Shown here: piece after piece, positions 19,529 through 28,063 of the stretch
How positions within the stretch are numbered: position 1 is the first letter of the stretch
How the letters are laid out: each line of letters opens with the position of its first letter
DNA from: an uncultured Woeseiaceae bacterium
Lineage (GTDB): Bacteria > Pseudomonadota > Gammaproteobacteria > Steroidobacterales > Woeseiaceae
NCBI GenBank assembly: GCA_947259985.1
Contig: CAMYOJ010000038.1
Coordinates: forward strand, 1-54,554
Length of the DNA stretch: 54,554 bases
Reading direction: 5' to 3'
Program-made: the position numbers and the translations under genes
The notes under the pieces: model-generated
Databases searched by the model: none
What the model was told of the DNA's origin: nothing
What the model saw: the letters and a program-made list of their open reading frames with translations, nothing else

Positions 19529-21396
19529 TCAGCAGTGCAAACCGCTTTGTGCCCGTCGAAAGTGCATCCGGCCTGCTGCCAGTAGTCGACGACGCCCAGG
19601 CTTTCCAGGAGAGGCATAAATCCGGGATGTTCGCGCAGCGGCTGTAGTTCCGGAGTGAACAATAAGTCCATCTGGAAGGATTCACCTGGTTTCTCAAGTT
19701 CGGCGGCGATAGCCATTGCGCCGTCCACGTCGCCCAAAACGGTACGCGCCGTCACAAGAACCTCATTGGCCAGCACGTCTTCGGCGTCGTCGAGAGCACG
19801 CAGCCCGGCTTCGGCTTTTGAAGGGTCGCGGAATCCCTCGAACACGGGCGCGACCCACTGCGGATCGATACTCTCGGTTGTAGAGGCATCGACGGCAATT
19901 TTGGTCGCTTCTTCATAGCGGCCATCGCGCAGCAGCAACAGCGCATAAGGGAGGTCGTGCGTCGTGATACCTGATGCCCCCAGGCTGATCGCCCGCCTGA
20001 AGTACTTGGACGCTTCCTCGGAATTACCGAGCCATGTGTAGACGATCGCAACGCGGCTGTTATTGACGGCATTGTCAGGATCGATCGCTACAGCTGCCAA
20101 TGACTGCGTCAAAGCATCGTCGAGCCGGCCGACACTGGCCAGCAGGCGCGAGTACCAGTTGAAAGCATTCGAATCAACGACATTCGCCGATATCGCACGT
20201 TGATAGGCGGCCTCCGACTCGGACCACATCTTCTGCTTGTGAAAAACGCTGCCGTAAACAGCGCCCGCCGCGTCTTCAATATTGCTGTCGACGGCCACGC
20301 CTTTTTCGACCGTCCGGATCGCCAGCCGACTCGTTTCATCCACAGGCGCATCGCGATAGTAAGACAATAGTGCGTACGCCGTTGCCAGCGACAGGTAGGC
20401 CGGCCCGTAATACTCATCCAGCCCGATCGACTCCTCGAACAAAGCGATGGCCTGCTCGAGATTATCGCCCACGCCACGATGCTCGAATGCATAGATGCCG
20501 CGCATATAGCTGTCATAGGCTTTCGAGTCGGGCGTGTACAGCGTTATGAGTTTCGGCGCCCCCTTGCCGACGAGATCGTCGCGTACCGCGTTGGCCAGCC
20601 GCTCCTGCAAAGCGAATATGCCGTCCAGGTCCCCGTTCACTTCGCCGGAGCCCACTGTCGCATTGTCGTCTCCCCTCAACACCAGGTAAGTGACCTTGAG
20701 CTTTGACCCTTGCAGCTGCACGGCCCCAGTCAGGACACTGTCGACCGCGAGACGAGCGGCAATTTCCGACGGTTCGAGTTCGTATCGCACCTGGGTGTTC
20801 TTTATCAACAACTCGGGTATTTCCGACAGCCGCCGCACGAGGACGTTCTTGATGCCATCAACGATGTACTGCTTGGCAGGGTCGCCGCTCAGGTTTTCGA
20901 TCGGCAGCACGGCGATGGAACGAATGCCGGCCTGCAGCGGTCGTTCGACCATCGTCAGGACAATCGACAGTAAGAGACCAGCCGCCATGATGCCCGCAAC
21001 TATCTTCCAGCGACGGATACCGGGCCCGGGGGTGACGTCGTCGTCGACCGTGGACGACCGGGCGTGCAACTGCACGGGCTGCATGAGCCGATAGCCGCGA
21101 CGGTGCAGCGTTTCCACGTACTGGTGCGGTCTGGCCTTGTCATCGAGGTGACCCCGCAGCTGGGCGATACTGCGATTGATCGGATCGTCCGCCGTCGGCC
21201 TGCCATCCCAGGCGTCCTCGATCAGGTCATCGCGCGTCACACACTCGCCGTCGCGCATCGCGAGCGAATACAGCACCTTGAAGATCAGCGGTTCGGGGCG
21301 GACCTCATCGTCGCCGCGGCGAAACACGCCCTGCCCCGGGTGAATCTCCCAGTCCCCGATTGTGAAACCCTCGAGTAGCTCTTCTCGTGATGGCAT
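19525..21396 (-). CDS. Membrane-spanning winged-helix regulator with TPR domain (CadC-like architecture)
   Basis: A 623-residue protein. Residues 10-106 form an OmpR/PhoB-type winged helix (GYRL near 101-104, with DLIEDAWDGRPTADDPINRS as recognition region). A single transmembrane helix lies at 131-150. A TolB/FlgO-like N-terminal segment follows (SIAVLPIENLSGDPAKQYI), then TPR repeats in the periplasmic half (YYGPAYLSLATAYALLSYY). DNA binding therefore sits in the cytoplasm with a periplasmic sensory domain, like CadC and ToxR. The start at 21396 is preferred because an earlier in-frame ATG at 21444 overlaps the divergent promoter. The signal is unknown. The divergent RHH pair is its obvious candidate target. 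Confidence 0.85.
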   Translation of the reverse strand: MPSREELLEGFTIGDWEIHPGQGVFRRGDDEVRPEPLIFKVLYSLAMRDGECVTRDDLIEDAWDGRPTADDPINRSIAQLRGHLDDKARPHQYVETLHRRGYRLMQPVQLHARSSTVDDDVTPGPGIRRWKIVAGIMAAGLLLSIVLTMVERPLQAGIRSIAVLPIENLSGDPAKQYIVDGIKNVLVRRLSEIPELLIKNTQVRYELEPSEIAARLAVDSVLTGAVQLQGSKLKVTYLVLRGDDNATVGSGEVNGDLDGIFALQERLANAVRDDLVGKGAPKLITLYTPDSKAYDSYMRGIYAFEHRGVGDNLEQAIALFEESIGLDEYYGPAYLSLATAYALLSYYRDAPVDETSRLAIRTVEKGVAVDSNIEDAAGAVYGSVFHKQKMWSESEAAYQRAISANVVDSNAFNWYSRLLASVGRLDDALTQSLAAVAIDPDNAVNNSRVAIVYTWLGNSEEASKYFRRAISLGASGITTHDLPYALLLLRDGRYEEATKIAVDASTTESIDPQWVAPVFEGFRDPSKAEAGLRALDDAEDVLANEVLVTARTVLGDVDGAMAIAAELEKPGESFQMDLLFTPELQPLREHPGFMPLLESLGVVDYWQQAGCTFDGHKAVCTAD

Positions 21397-21423
21397 CGGG
21401 TGACTGTATCGGGAATTTAGCGC

Positions 21424-21452
21424 TTGAACAGTTAATGCTACCATGTTACATT
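21424..21452 (+). promoter_or_regulatory. Candidate sigma-70 promoter for the RHH gene pair
   Basis: TTGAAC at 21424-21429 and TACATT at 21447-21452 are separated by exactly 17 bases. Each matches the consensus at four or more positions. The predicted start point lies about 20 bases before the ATG at 21479, leaving room for the GGAGG ribosome site. A direct repeat TGTTACATTGTTAC overlaps the -10 box and may be an operator. Confidence 0.5.
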
Positions 21453-21478
21453 GTTACCCAAATAACGGAGGCACTACC

Positions 21479-21733
21479 ATGTCCAGGACTGTTGTGAAGC
21501 GTACGCAGACGGGCGTGCGCATCGAATCGTCGCTGCTGAAGGTTCTGAAGGGTCTTGCCGAATACACGGACCTGACGCTGGGCGATCTTCTCGAAGGTAT
21601 CGTGCTGCACGCGTTCGAGGGCAAGGCGCCCTTTTCGACCGAGACCCGCGAGGTCATTGAGCAGCTGAAGGCCGTTTACGGCTGCAAACTGACGGCTTCG
21701 GACAGCCACCAGATCGTGGAAGGTGAGCCATGA
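21479..21733 (+). CDS. Small RHH-like protein
   Basis: An 84-residue protein starting MSRTVVKRTQTGVRIESSLL; a strong GGAGG precedes the ATG. The pattern of a short beta strand (TGVRIES) followed by two amphipathic helices (SLLKVLKGLAEYTDLT and LGDLLEGIVLHAF) fits a ribbon-helix-helix fold, but no family is recognised with confidence. The stop overlaps the start of the next gene by ATGA, so the two are translated together. This is a two-gene module opposite a membrane-bound regulator. A DNA-binding role is inferred from the fold only. Confidence 0.7.
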   Translation: MSRTVVKRTQTGVRIESSLLKVLKGLAEYTDLTLGDLLEGIVLHAFEGKAPFSTETREVIEQLKAVYGCKLTASDSHQIVEGEP

Positions 21734-22128
21734 GTGCGGCACTCGAGCCACGGCTTAGCATCGAGCAATTCGAGGCCGGCGACGTCGACGCCGAGCGCTT
21801 CGACCACGAGGCACATGTATACGTGGGATGGTTGTACGTTCAGGCCTTCGATCTCGCCGATGCAGTGGCGCGTTTCGATTGTGCCTTGCGACGCCTGACG
21901 GCGCACCTGGGGGTCCCGGGCAAGTACCACGCAACGATAACCTGGCTGTTCCTCGTACTGATTAACGAGCGCGCCACGCGCGACGAGACCTGGGAAGAGT
22001 TTCGGTCGCGCAACGAGAGCCTCATACGCGACAGTAAGGCAACCATGCGGCGCTATTACAGCGATACGCTGCTATTCTCGGATGCGGCGCGACGGCACTT
22101 TGTGCTGCCCGACAAACTCGCGGTTTAG
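21730..22128 (+). CDS. Conserved-looking hypothetical protein, partner of the RHH-like gene
   Basis: A 132-residue soluble, alpha-helical protein with an acidic N-terminus. The central part [20 protein letters not shown] and [19 protein letters not shown] contains paired His residues (HxxH-like and KYHATITW) that could bind a ligand or metal, but I do not recognise the family. The N-terminus overlaps the RHH-like gene by ATGA, and the C-terminus overlaps the end of fhs by four bases. The coupling suggests that both small proteins act together. The base composition is like the neighbours, so recent transfer is not indicated. Confidence 0.75.
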   Translation: MSAALEPRLSIEQFEAGDVDAERFDHEAHVYVGWLYVQAFDLADAVARFDCALRRLTAHLGVPGKYHATITWLFLVLINERATRDETWEEFRSRNESLIRDSKATMRRYYSDTLLFSDAARRHFVLPDKLAV

Positions 22129-23801
22129 AACAGACCCTCGATACGGCCCTCTTCGTTGACGCGAATGTTGTTGGCCGCAGGAACACGCGGCAGTCCGGGC
22201 ATGGTCATTATGTTGCCGCAGACCACGACGACGAACTCGGCCCCTGCCGCCAGACGGATCTCGCGAATCGGCACGACGTGGCCGGACGGCGCGCCCAGCA
22301 GGTTCGGATCCGTGGAAAAGCTGTACTGCGTCTTGGCCATGCAGATCGGGTACTTACCGAACCCCTCCCGTTCGTACTTCGCGAACTGCTCGCGCACTTT
22401 CTTGTCGGCGATGATGTCGTCGGCGGCATAGATTTCGCGCGCGATGGTCGCCGTCTTCTCCCACAGCGACATGTCATCGTTATAAAGGGTACGAAACTGC
22501 GCCGCACCGCTGTCGCAGAGTTCAACGACATGCTCGGCCAGTTCGGTTGCGCCGGCGCCACCGTCGGCCCAGAACGTGCAATCGATGGCCCGCACACCGT
22601 AGCCCTGGCAGAAGTCGCGCACGGCGGCGACCTCGGCGTCCGTGTCGGCCGTGTAACGGTTGATTGCGACCACGACCGGAACCCCGAACTTGCCGAGATT
22701 GCGAATATGTCGCTCGAGGTTCTTGCAGCCATCTTTGAGCGCGGCCACGTCTTCGCTGCCGAGCTCGTCCTTTGCAACGCCGCCCTGCATCTTGAGCGCC
22801 TTGATCGTAGCCACGAGCACGACGGCATCCGGCGTCAATCCTGCCTTGCGGCACTTGATATTGAAGAACTTCTCGGCGCCCAGGTCCGCACCGAAGCCGG
22901 CTTCCGTGACCACGTAGTCGGCCAGCTTGAGGCCGGTACGCGTAGCGACGACCGAGTTGCAGCCATGGGCAATATTGGCGAACGGACCACCGTGCATCAG
23001 CGACGGGTTGTTCTCCATTGTCTGCACCAGGTTCGGCTGGAAGGCATCACGCAGCAGGGCCGTCATCGCACCATGCGCATTGAGCTCGCGGACCGTGACG
23101 GGTTCGTTCTCGCGCGTATAGCCGAGGACGATGTTGCCGAGGCGTGTCTCGAGATCCTTGAGGTCGGTCGCAAGACAGAAGATCGCCATGATCTCGGAAG
23201 CAACCGTAATATCGAAGCCCGCTTCGCGAACCACTCCGTTGGTATAGCCACCGAGGCCCGAGGTAACTGTACGCAGGGCGCGGTCGTTCATATCGACGAC
23301 TCGGCGCCACGTCACACGTCGAGGGTCGATATTCAACTGGTTTTCCCAGTGCATGTGGTTATCGATCAGGGCCGCCAACAGGTTGTTGGCCGCGCCAATC
23401 GCGTGAAAGTCGCCCGTAAAATGCAGGTTGATGTCGGCCATCGGCACGACCTGGGCATAACCGCCACCGGCGGCGCCGCCTTTCATGCCGAAGCAGGGCC
23501 CGAGACTGGGCTCGCGAAGGCACATCAGCGCGTTCTTGCCAATCAGGTTGAGCGCATCACCGAGGCCCACCGTCGTCGTCGTCTTGCCCTCACCGGCCGG
23601 CGTCGGTGACACGGCCGTCACGAGAATCAGCTTGCCATCCTTGTCGTTATTCCTGGACTCGATGAAGTCAGCGCCGATCTTGGCCTTGTCATGGCCATAG
23701 GGAATGAGCGCGTCGGCCGGAATGCCGAGTTTCCCGGCGATCTCCTGGATCGGCTTGATGTCGGCGGCCTGGGCAATTTCGATATCGGATTTGACGGCCA
23801 C
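22125..23801 (-). CDS. fhs: Formate-tetrahydrofolate ligase
   Basis: A 558-residue enzyme that makes 10-formyl-tetrahydrofolate from formate, ATP and THF in one-carbon metabolism. It shows the ATP-binding loop [20 protein letters not shown], the family block [20 protein letters not shown], and the C-terminal [15 protein letters not shown]. The start is GTG at 23801 with AAGGAG six bases upstream. It lies 54 bases downstream of the sugar dehydrogenase gene on the same strand and could share its transcript, although the two functions are unrelated. The length is that of the bacterial family. Confidence 0.97.
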   Translation of the reverse strand: MAVKSDIEIAQAADIKPIQEIAGKLGIPADALIPYGHDKAKIGADFIESRNNDKDGKLILVTAVSPTPAGEGKTTTTVGLGDALNLIGKNALMCLREPSLGPCFGMKGGAAGGGYAQVVPMADINLHFTGDFHAIGAANNLLAALIDNHMHWENQLNIDPRRVTWRRVVDMNDRALRTVTSGLGGYTNGVVREAGFDITVASEIMAIFCLATDLKDLETRLGNIVLGYTRENEPVTVRELNAHGAMTALLRDAFQPNLVQTMENNPSLMHGGPFANIAHGCNSVVATRTGLKLADYVVTEAGFGADLGAEKFFNIKCRKAGLTPDAVVLVATIKALKMQGGVAKDELGSEDVAALKDGCKNLERHIRNLGKFGVPVVVAINRYTADTDAEVAAVRDFCQGYGVRAIDCTFWADGGAGATELAEHVVELCDSGAAQFRTLYNDDMSLWEKTATIAREIYAADDIIADKKVREQFAKYEREGFGKYPICMAKTQYSFSTDPNLLGAPSGHVVPIREIRLAAGAEFVVVVCGNIMTMPGLPRVPAANNIRVNEEGRIEGLF

Positions 23802-23855
23802 GGTAGCTCCTTTTCGGACGATGCTGTGGCTGCAAATTCTATATGAAACGCCTGT

Positions 23856-25091
23856 CTAAGGGGCTGCTTGCACCTCGTGGATTGTGCCTACACCGAAGTC
23901 GACGAGATACAGCTCGCCACCAACAGCCTCGCCGAAAGCCACGATCGAGATATTCGTGTCCAGCAAGACCTGGGCCACCGTGCCCGCGACGCTGTCCTCG
24001 GGGATCGCGAAAATACGTCCCGATCCGAAGTCGCCGAATACGTACCAGCCGACGAGATCCGGGACGGCCGAGCCGCGATAGACATAACCGCCCGTGACAG
24101 AAACGCCGAGGCTGCGACCGTACTCGGTGATCGGATCAGTCAGGCCGGTTTCGTCGCAGCCCGAGCCCGGTGGATAGCAGTGGGCGCCCTCGCGGATATT
24201 CCAGCCGTAATTCAGGCCGGCTTCGACAACGTCTATTTCTTCCCAGGCGCCCTGGCCAACGTCGCCGACCCACAGTTTCCCGGTCGCCGAGTCAAAGCTG
24301 AAGCGCCACGGGTTGCGTAAACCCCAGGCATAAATCTCGGGGCAAGGCGCCGCGCCAACACCCAGCACGCACATCGCGCTTCCCTCGAACGGGTTGCCAG
24401 CCGGAATTTCGTAAGGCGTATTGCCGTCGACGTCCACGCGCACCATGGAACCGTGCAATATGCTCGTGTTTTGTGCGTAGTCCCTGGGATCGCCCCCACC
24501 ACCGCTGTCACCGAAGCCAACGTACAGATAGCCGTCCGGGCCGAAATGCACATCGCCCCCGTTGTGATTGGTCTGCTCCTGCGCCAGCGTGAGAATAATG
24601 TCTTCGACGGCCGGATCGGCAGTCAGGCCGCCATCCATGCTGTAGAAACGCGATACGTAGGACACGAGCGGAGTGCCCGAACCCGTTCTCGTATAGGAGA
24701 CAAACACCTCGGGAGTTGCCGGGAAGCTCGGGTGGAACGCCATTCCCAGCAAGCCGCCCTCGCCGGCCGAATTGACGACGCCGCTGAGGTCCAGGAAGAC
24801 GCTGCTACTTGCTACGTTTTCGTCGTTGGCGAACACTCGCACGACGCCGCTTTTCTCGAGTACAAACCAGCGCGTCGAGTCGCCGGGCGCCTGTAGCAGT
24901 GCGGTAGGCTGGTTGAATGTCGGTAGCTGAGTGAAGACCTGATCTGTCGTGATCGCCGGTGTCGCTGCTGGCGGATCGCCCGAGGGCGGCGGGTCGACGG
25001 CGGGCGGCGCGGCGCTGCCGCCGCTACCCCCGCAGGAAGCCAGCGCAGACGCAGCGACCAGCAGCGGCAGGCTGTATTTGAGTCGGATCAT
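23856..25091 (-). CDS. PQQ-dependent sugar dehydrogenase-like lipoprotein
   Basis: A 411-residue exported protein. A lipobox (ALASC) follows a short hydrophobic signal, then a Pro/Gly linker leads into a six-bladed beta-propeller of the soluble glucose/sorbosone dehydrogenase family. Diagnostic pieces are GEGGLLGMAFHPSF, NHNGGDVHFGPDGYLYVGFG and LRNPWRFSFD, which form the PQQ and calcium site in relatives. It should oxidise a sugar or related alcohol at the cell envelope with PQQ; the substrate is unknown. GGGAGG precedes the ATG. It diverges from fic, and the operator array lies between the two. Confidence 0.87.
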   Translation of the reverse strand: MIRLKYSLPLLVAASALASCGGSGGSAAPPAVDPPPSGDPPAATPAITTDQVFTQLPTFNQPTALLQAPGDSTRWFVLEKSGVVRVFANDENVASSSVFLDLSGVVNSAGEGGLLGMAFHPSFPATPEVFVSYTRTGSGTPLVSYVSRFYSMDGGLTADPAVEDIILTLAQEQTNHNGGDVHFGPDGYLYVGFGDSGGGGDPRDYAQNTSILHGSMVRVDVDGNTPYEIPAGNPFEGSAMCVLGVGAAPCPEIYAWGLRNPWRFSFDSATGKLWVGDVGQGAWEEIDVVEAGLNYGWNIREGAHCYPPGSGCDETGLTDPITEYGRSLGVSVTGGYVYRGSAVPDLVGWYVFGDFGSGRIFAIPEDSVAGTVAQVLLDTNISIVAFGEAVGGELYLVDFGVGTIHEVQAAP

Positions 25092-25183
25092 GACGATGCC
25101 TCCCAAAGGTCGGGTCATCCAGAGTAAACCCACCATCTTTGACTGTCACCATGTCCCAAAAGTGCGACTGGCATACACGAACC

Positions 25184-25410
25184 TGTCGAATCGATCGACA
25201 TATACTCACGATCTGTCGAAATTCGGCGCAGAAATCGACACATCACTCCAACGTGTCGATAGAATCGACGCAACAGGATGATATGTCGACAGATACGCCT
25301 TTTATCGACATATTTGGAATACATGTCGATATGATCGACGCAACAGGATGATATGTCGATATATACAACTTTTATCGACATATCTGGAATACACGTCGAT
25401 ACGATCGACC
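25184..25410. promoter_or_regulatory. Phased dyad array: fourteen TGTCGA/TCGACA half-sites upstream of fic
   Basis: This fills most of the 349-base gap between the sugar dehydrogenase and fic. Half-sites begin at 25184(+), 25195(-), 25214(+), 25235(-), 25254(+), 25265(-), 25284(+), 25305(-), 25324(+), 25335(-), 25354(+), 25375(-), 25394(+) and 25405(-). They pair into seven dyads centred at 25192, 25227, 25262, 25297, 25332, 25367 and 25402, that is every 35 bases, alternating short (11-base offset) and long (21-base offset) forms. The units at 25254-25323 and 25324-25393 are near-identical 70-base direct repeats (7 differences by eye). The 25184-25253 unit keeps only the half-sites. The array ends 30 bases before the fic GTG. 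It is most likely an operator array; stacked RNA hairpins in a fic leader are an alternative. Confidence 0.85.
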
Positions 25411-25440
25411 TATCGGCCAGGACCCTGGGAGCAAGCATAA

Positions 25441-26595
25441 GTGACTGATTTCAATCCCTCTTTACCGTACAACGACCTCCCGGAATTGCCGCCGCCGCTG
25501 GAGCAGATCGAAACGACCGAAATCCTGAAGCGCTGTATCAACGCTCGCGTGGCCCTCGCCGAGCTCAAGCAGGCCGCTGAGCTGATCCCCAACTCGGCCG
25601 TGCTCGTCAATGCCCTGCCGTTGCTCGAAGCACGGGCCAGTTCGGAGATCGAGAACATCGTCACGACCACCGACAAATTGTTCGAATACGCCGATATCGC
25701 CGAAGACAAGGCCGACGCTGCCACCAAGGAGGCGTTGCGCTACCGCACGGCCCTGTACGAGGGCAGCAAGATGGTGCAACGTGGCATGCTAACGACCGAT
25801 ATGGCGATTCAAATATGTAGTACTATCAAAGGGATAGAGCTTGATATTCGAGCAAAATCTGGGACTACGCTGAAAAGCCGAATGACGGGTGAGGTCATTT
25901 ACACGCCCCCCGCAGGCCAGCAACTCCTGATCCAGAAACTCGACAACTGGGCCGAATTCATGCACCGCCATGAGGACATCGACCCTCTCGTCCGCATGGC
26001 GATCCAGCACTACCAGTTCGAGGCCATCCACCCTTTTGCGGATGGCAACGGTCGCACCGGACGCATCCTGAATATCCTGTTCCTCGTCAAGCATGGGCTC
26101 CTCGATTCACCCATTCTTTACCTGAGTCGTTACATAATCCAGAACAAGGCGGCGTATTACCGGCTTCTGAAAAACGTGACGGTCGAGAAAGACTGGGCGG
26201 CATGGATTCTCTTCATCCTCGACGGCGTCGAGGAGACCTGCACCTGGACGACCGACAAGATCAAGGCCATCCGGGAACTCATGGAGCACACGGGCGAGTT
26301 TGTCAACAAAAGCCTGCCCAAGACCTACTCCTGGGAACTGGTCGAGGTTCTGTTCAAGCAGCCGTACTGCCGCATCGGCAATCTCGTCGACGCGGGCATC
26401 GCCAAACGACAGACCGCTTCGGTATACCTGAAGCAGCTCTGCGAAATCGGCGTGTTGCGCGAGGTGAAATCGGGCAGGGAAAATATTTTCGTGCACCCCA
26501 AGTACATCGAACTCCTGAACGGTGAAGAAAATGTCTGGGTTTACTACTCGGGCGTCGAAACGGATATGATCGACAACACTGCGGACGCTGTCTGA
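25441..26595 (+). CDS. fic: Fic-family AMP-transferase, class II, with C-terminal winged helix
   Basis: A 384-residue Fic protein. The N-terminal Fic_N segment (LPPPLEQIETTEILK) is followed by the inhibitory helix motif S67-x3-E71-N72 in SSEIENI, which auto-inhibits class II members. The catalytic loop HPFADGNGRTGR spans 197-208, with His197 as base. The C-terminal 90 residues (YSWELVEVLFKQPYC, GIAKRQTASVYLKQLCEIG) look like a winged helix that could bind DNA. It should transfer AMP to Ser/Thr/Tyr of an unknown target. The start is GTG, nine bases after GGGAG. Codons 123-142 (25807-25866) are AT-rich. The array immediately upstream suggests dense autoregulation. Confidence 0.93.
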   Translation: MTDFNPSLPYNDLPELPPPLEQIETTEILKRCINARVALAELKQAAELIPNSAVLVNALPLLEARASSEIENIVTTTDKLFEYADIAEDKADAATKEALRYRTALYEGSKMVQRGMLTTDMAIQICSTIKGIELDIRAKSGTTLKSRMTGEVIYTPPAGQQLLIQKLDNWAEFMHRHEDIDPLVRMAIQHYQFEAIHPFADGNGRTGRILNILFLVKHGLLDSPILYLSRYIIQNKAAYYRLLKNVTVEKDWAAWILFILDGVEETCTWTTDKIKAIRELMEHTGEFVNKSLPKTYSWELVEVLFKQPYCRIGNLVDAGIAKRQTASVYLKQLCEIGVLREVKSGRENIFVHPKYIELLNGEENVWVYYSGVETDMIDNTADAV

Positions 26596-26623
26596 GACAA
26601 GCCGCAACGGTCGGAGGGAAGCG

Positions 26624-27460
26624 TTGTCGATCAACAGCAGTGTGCTGTACCAGTTTTTCAAGTACTTCGTCTACCTGATGTTGGCGATGAACGTCTATTG
26701 GTTTTTCGACGAGGAAATAACAGCCGCGGCCCTGCAATTCCCCGACGGCGTCGCACCGGGCGACCTCATCGAAGCTTTCTCCGCGACCATTGATACAGCC
26801 GCATGGGTCGTTCTGCTACTGATGTTCGAACTCGAGACTTATGTGCTCGAGGACCGACACTTCACGCGGGGCATAACCTGGTCGCTGCACGGCCTGCGCG
26901 CACTCTGTTACTTGTTTATCGTCTACGCGTTTTTCGGCTATGTAGAGAACCTGACGTTTCTCTACGAAGCAACGGTCCTCGATGGCGTGCGGAGCGCCTG
27001 CGGCTTGCTGCCCGAGCCCTGGTCCTGGGCGACGACGCTCGACGAATATGCCGAACTCACCCTCGCGAACTGCGCCAGCTTCGCCCCGGAGGGCACGCTA
27101 TACCGATTCAGGGATATGCCGGCGGTCGTGGATCTGCAGGGTCTGACCGAGATACGTCGGCTGGCCTGGGTGGACGTGATCAATTCCGCTGTATGGCTGC
27201 TCGTCGTGCTTGTGCTCGAGATCGACGTGAGACTGCAGGAGCGCGGCCGCTTCGAGGGCGCTGCACTGGCAGCAAGCAATGCGGCCAAGTTCGTACTTTA
27301 TTCGCTGTTGCTGCTGGCCGCTATCTATTGGGGCCTCAAGGGCGATTTCGTCGACTTCTGGGACGCTTTCCTGTGGCTGGTCGCGTTCGTCTTCATTGAG
27401 CTCAATATTTTCGAATGGCGTCAGGAAGAACTGGCCGACAGCAGTACCGTCATGGAATGA
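26624..27460 (+). CDS. Polytopic membrane protein of unknown function
   Basis: A 278-residue protein with about six hydrophobic segments (e.g. YFVYLMLAMNVYWFF, TAAWVVLLLMFELETYVL, YLFIVYAFFGYVENL, WLLVVLVLEIDVRL). It has a charged C-terminal end with ELNIFEWRQEE. Acidic residues repeat inside or next to helices (FELETY, LEIDVR, IELNIF), suggesting three related helix-end motifs and possibly an internal duplication. The start is TTG at 26624, six bases after GGAGG. It lies 28 bases downstream of fic, so co-transcription is likely. I do not recognise a family. Confidence 0.75.
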   Translation: MSINSSVLYQFFKYFVYLMLAMNVYWFFDEEITAAALQFPDGVAPGDLIEAFSATIDTAAWVVLLLMFELETYVLEDRHFTRGITWSLHGLRALCYLFIVYAFFGYVENLTFLYEATVLDGVRSACGLLPEPWSWATTLDEYAELTLANCASFAPEGTLYRFRDMPAVVDLQGLTEIRRLAWVDVINSAVWLLVVLVLEIDVRLQERGRFEGAALAASNAAKFVLYSLLLLAAIYWGLKGDFVDFWDAFLWLVAFVFIELNIFEWRQEELADSSTVME

Positions 27461-27512
27461 TCAGGAAAGGATCAGCCCACCTTCAGTAGTTTCCGCCCGA
27501 ACTGGCGCAACA

Positions 27513-27543
27513 TTCAGTCTCGCATCGACAAAATGAGACTGAA
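27513..27543. repeat. 9-bp stem-loop over the ribosome site of the 37-residue ORF
   Basis: TTCAGTCTC (27513-27521) is perfectly complementary to GAGACTGAA (27535-27543), with a 13-base loop. The right arm contains the only purine-rich stretch before the ATG at 27546, so folding would hide the ribosome site. This may be a translation switch or simply a structured intergenic region; no T-run follows. Confidence 0.55.
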
Positions 27544-27545
27544 CA

Positions 27546-27659
27546 ATGACTTACGACGAACGAAGACTGGAAATCGACGCCGCGATGGTCGTTATGGGAC
27601 TGGGCTACGCAACCAGCCTGCTGGTACTCGTCGGCTGGCTCCTGACGATAATTCTTTGA
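27546..27659 (+). CDS. Predicted 37-residue single-pass membrane peptide
   Basis: The frame starts MTYDERRLEIDAAMVVMG and continues into one hydrophobic helix (YATSLLVLVGWLLTIIL) at the C-terminus, with a stop at 27657-27659. A charged N-terminus and a single C-terminal helix are typical of small regulatory or assembly membrane proteins. The ribosome site is weak (GAGA) and lies inside a stem-loop. The stop abuts the stop of the convergent gene with no gap. The coding character is inferred only from amphipathic logic, so confidence is moderate. Confidence 0.5.
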   Translation: MTYDERRLEIDAAMVVMGLGYATSLLVLVGWLLTIIL

Positions 27660-28061
27660 TCAGGGGCTAACCTCGAGTCGCGGATCCACTGCTGCCTGTT
27701 CGAGCAGAATTGGGTCCTGAACCTTGAGATGCGTCAGGGACAGCGTTTCGTCGAGTGTGACCAGGTAAGGGTGCCATCGATCCTGCTCGCCGCGCCGGTA
27801 ATAACCGGACACGGCCCACCCGGGCGCCTCGGCATAAACGTAGACTTTGCCGGCCTTGCGGTTCGGCGCCAGCGGATCGACGATCTGCAGTTCACCGTCG
27901 CCGATCATCTCGACAAGCGCCGCCCGCGCGGACCGGACCGCCTCCTCCTGCGCGGCGCGTTCCGCGCGCGGCCCGGGATCCGTAACCCACCGGTAGGACG
28001 CGAAGAACACCACCAGGCCCACGACAAGAGCAAACACGATGCGACCGACGCGATGGTTCAT
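27660..28061 (-). CDS. Membrane-anchored hypothetical protein
   Basis: A 133-residue protein: one N-terminal signal anchor (VGRIVFALVVGLVVFFASY), then a soluble domain with many charged residues (ERAAQEEAVRSARAALVEMI, YVYAEAPGWAVSGYYRR). The ATG at 28061 begins two bases after the queE stop, so it belongs to the queC-queE transcription unit. No family is recognised. The YRRGEQDRWHPYLVTLDE part looks like a compact beta domain exposed to the periplasm. Confidence 0.7.
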   Translation of the reverse strand: MNHRVGRIVFALVVGLVVFFASYRWVTDPGPRAERAAQEEAVRSARAALVEMIGDGELQIVDPLAPNRKAGKVYVYAEAPGWAVSGYYRRGEQDRWHPYLVTLDETLSLTHLKVQDPILLEQAAVDPRLEVSP

Positions 28062-28063
28062 GA

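Noticed and set aside
25184..25410. Repeat array considered as a CRISPR or coding region
   Set aside because: The half-sites alternate in orientation, there are no unique spacers of uniform size between identical repeats, no cas genes occur, and the 70-base period is not a multiple of three. Two short frames across it are chance.
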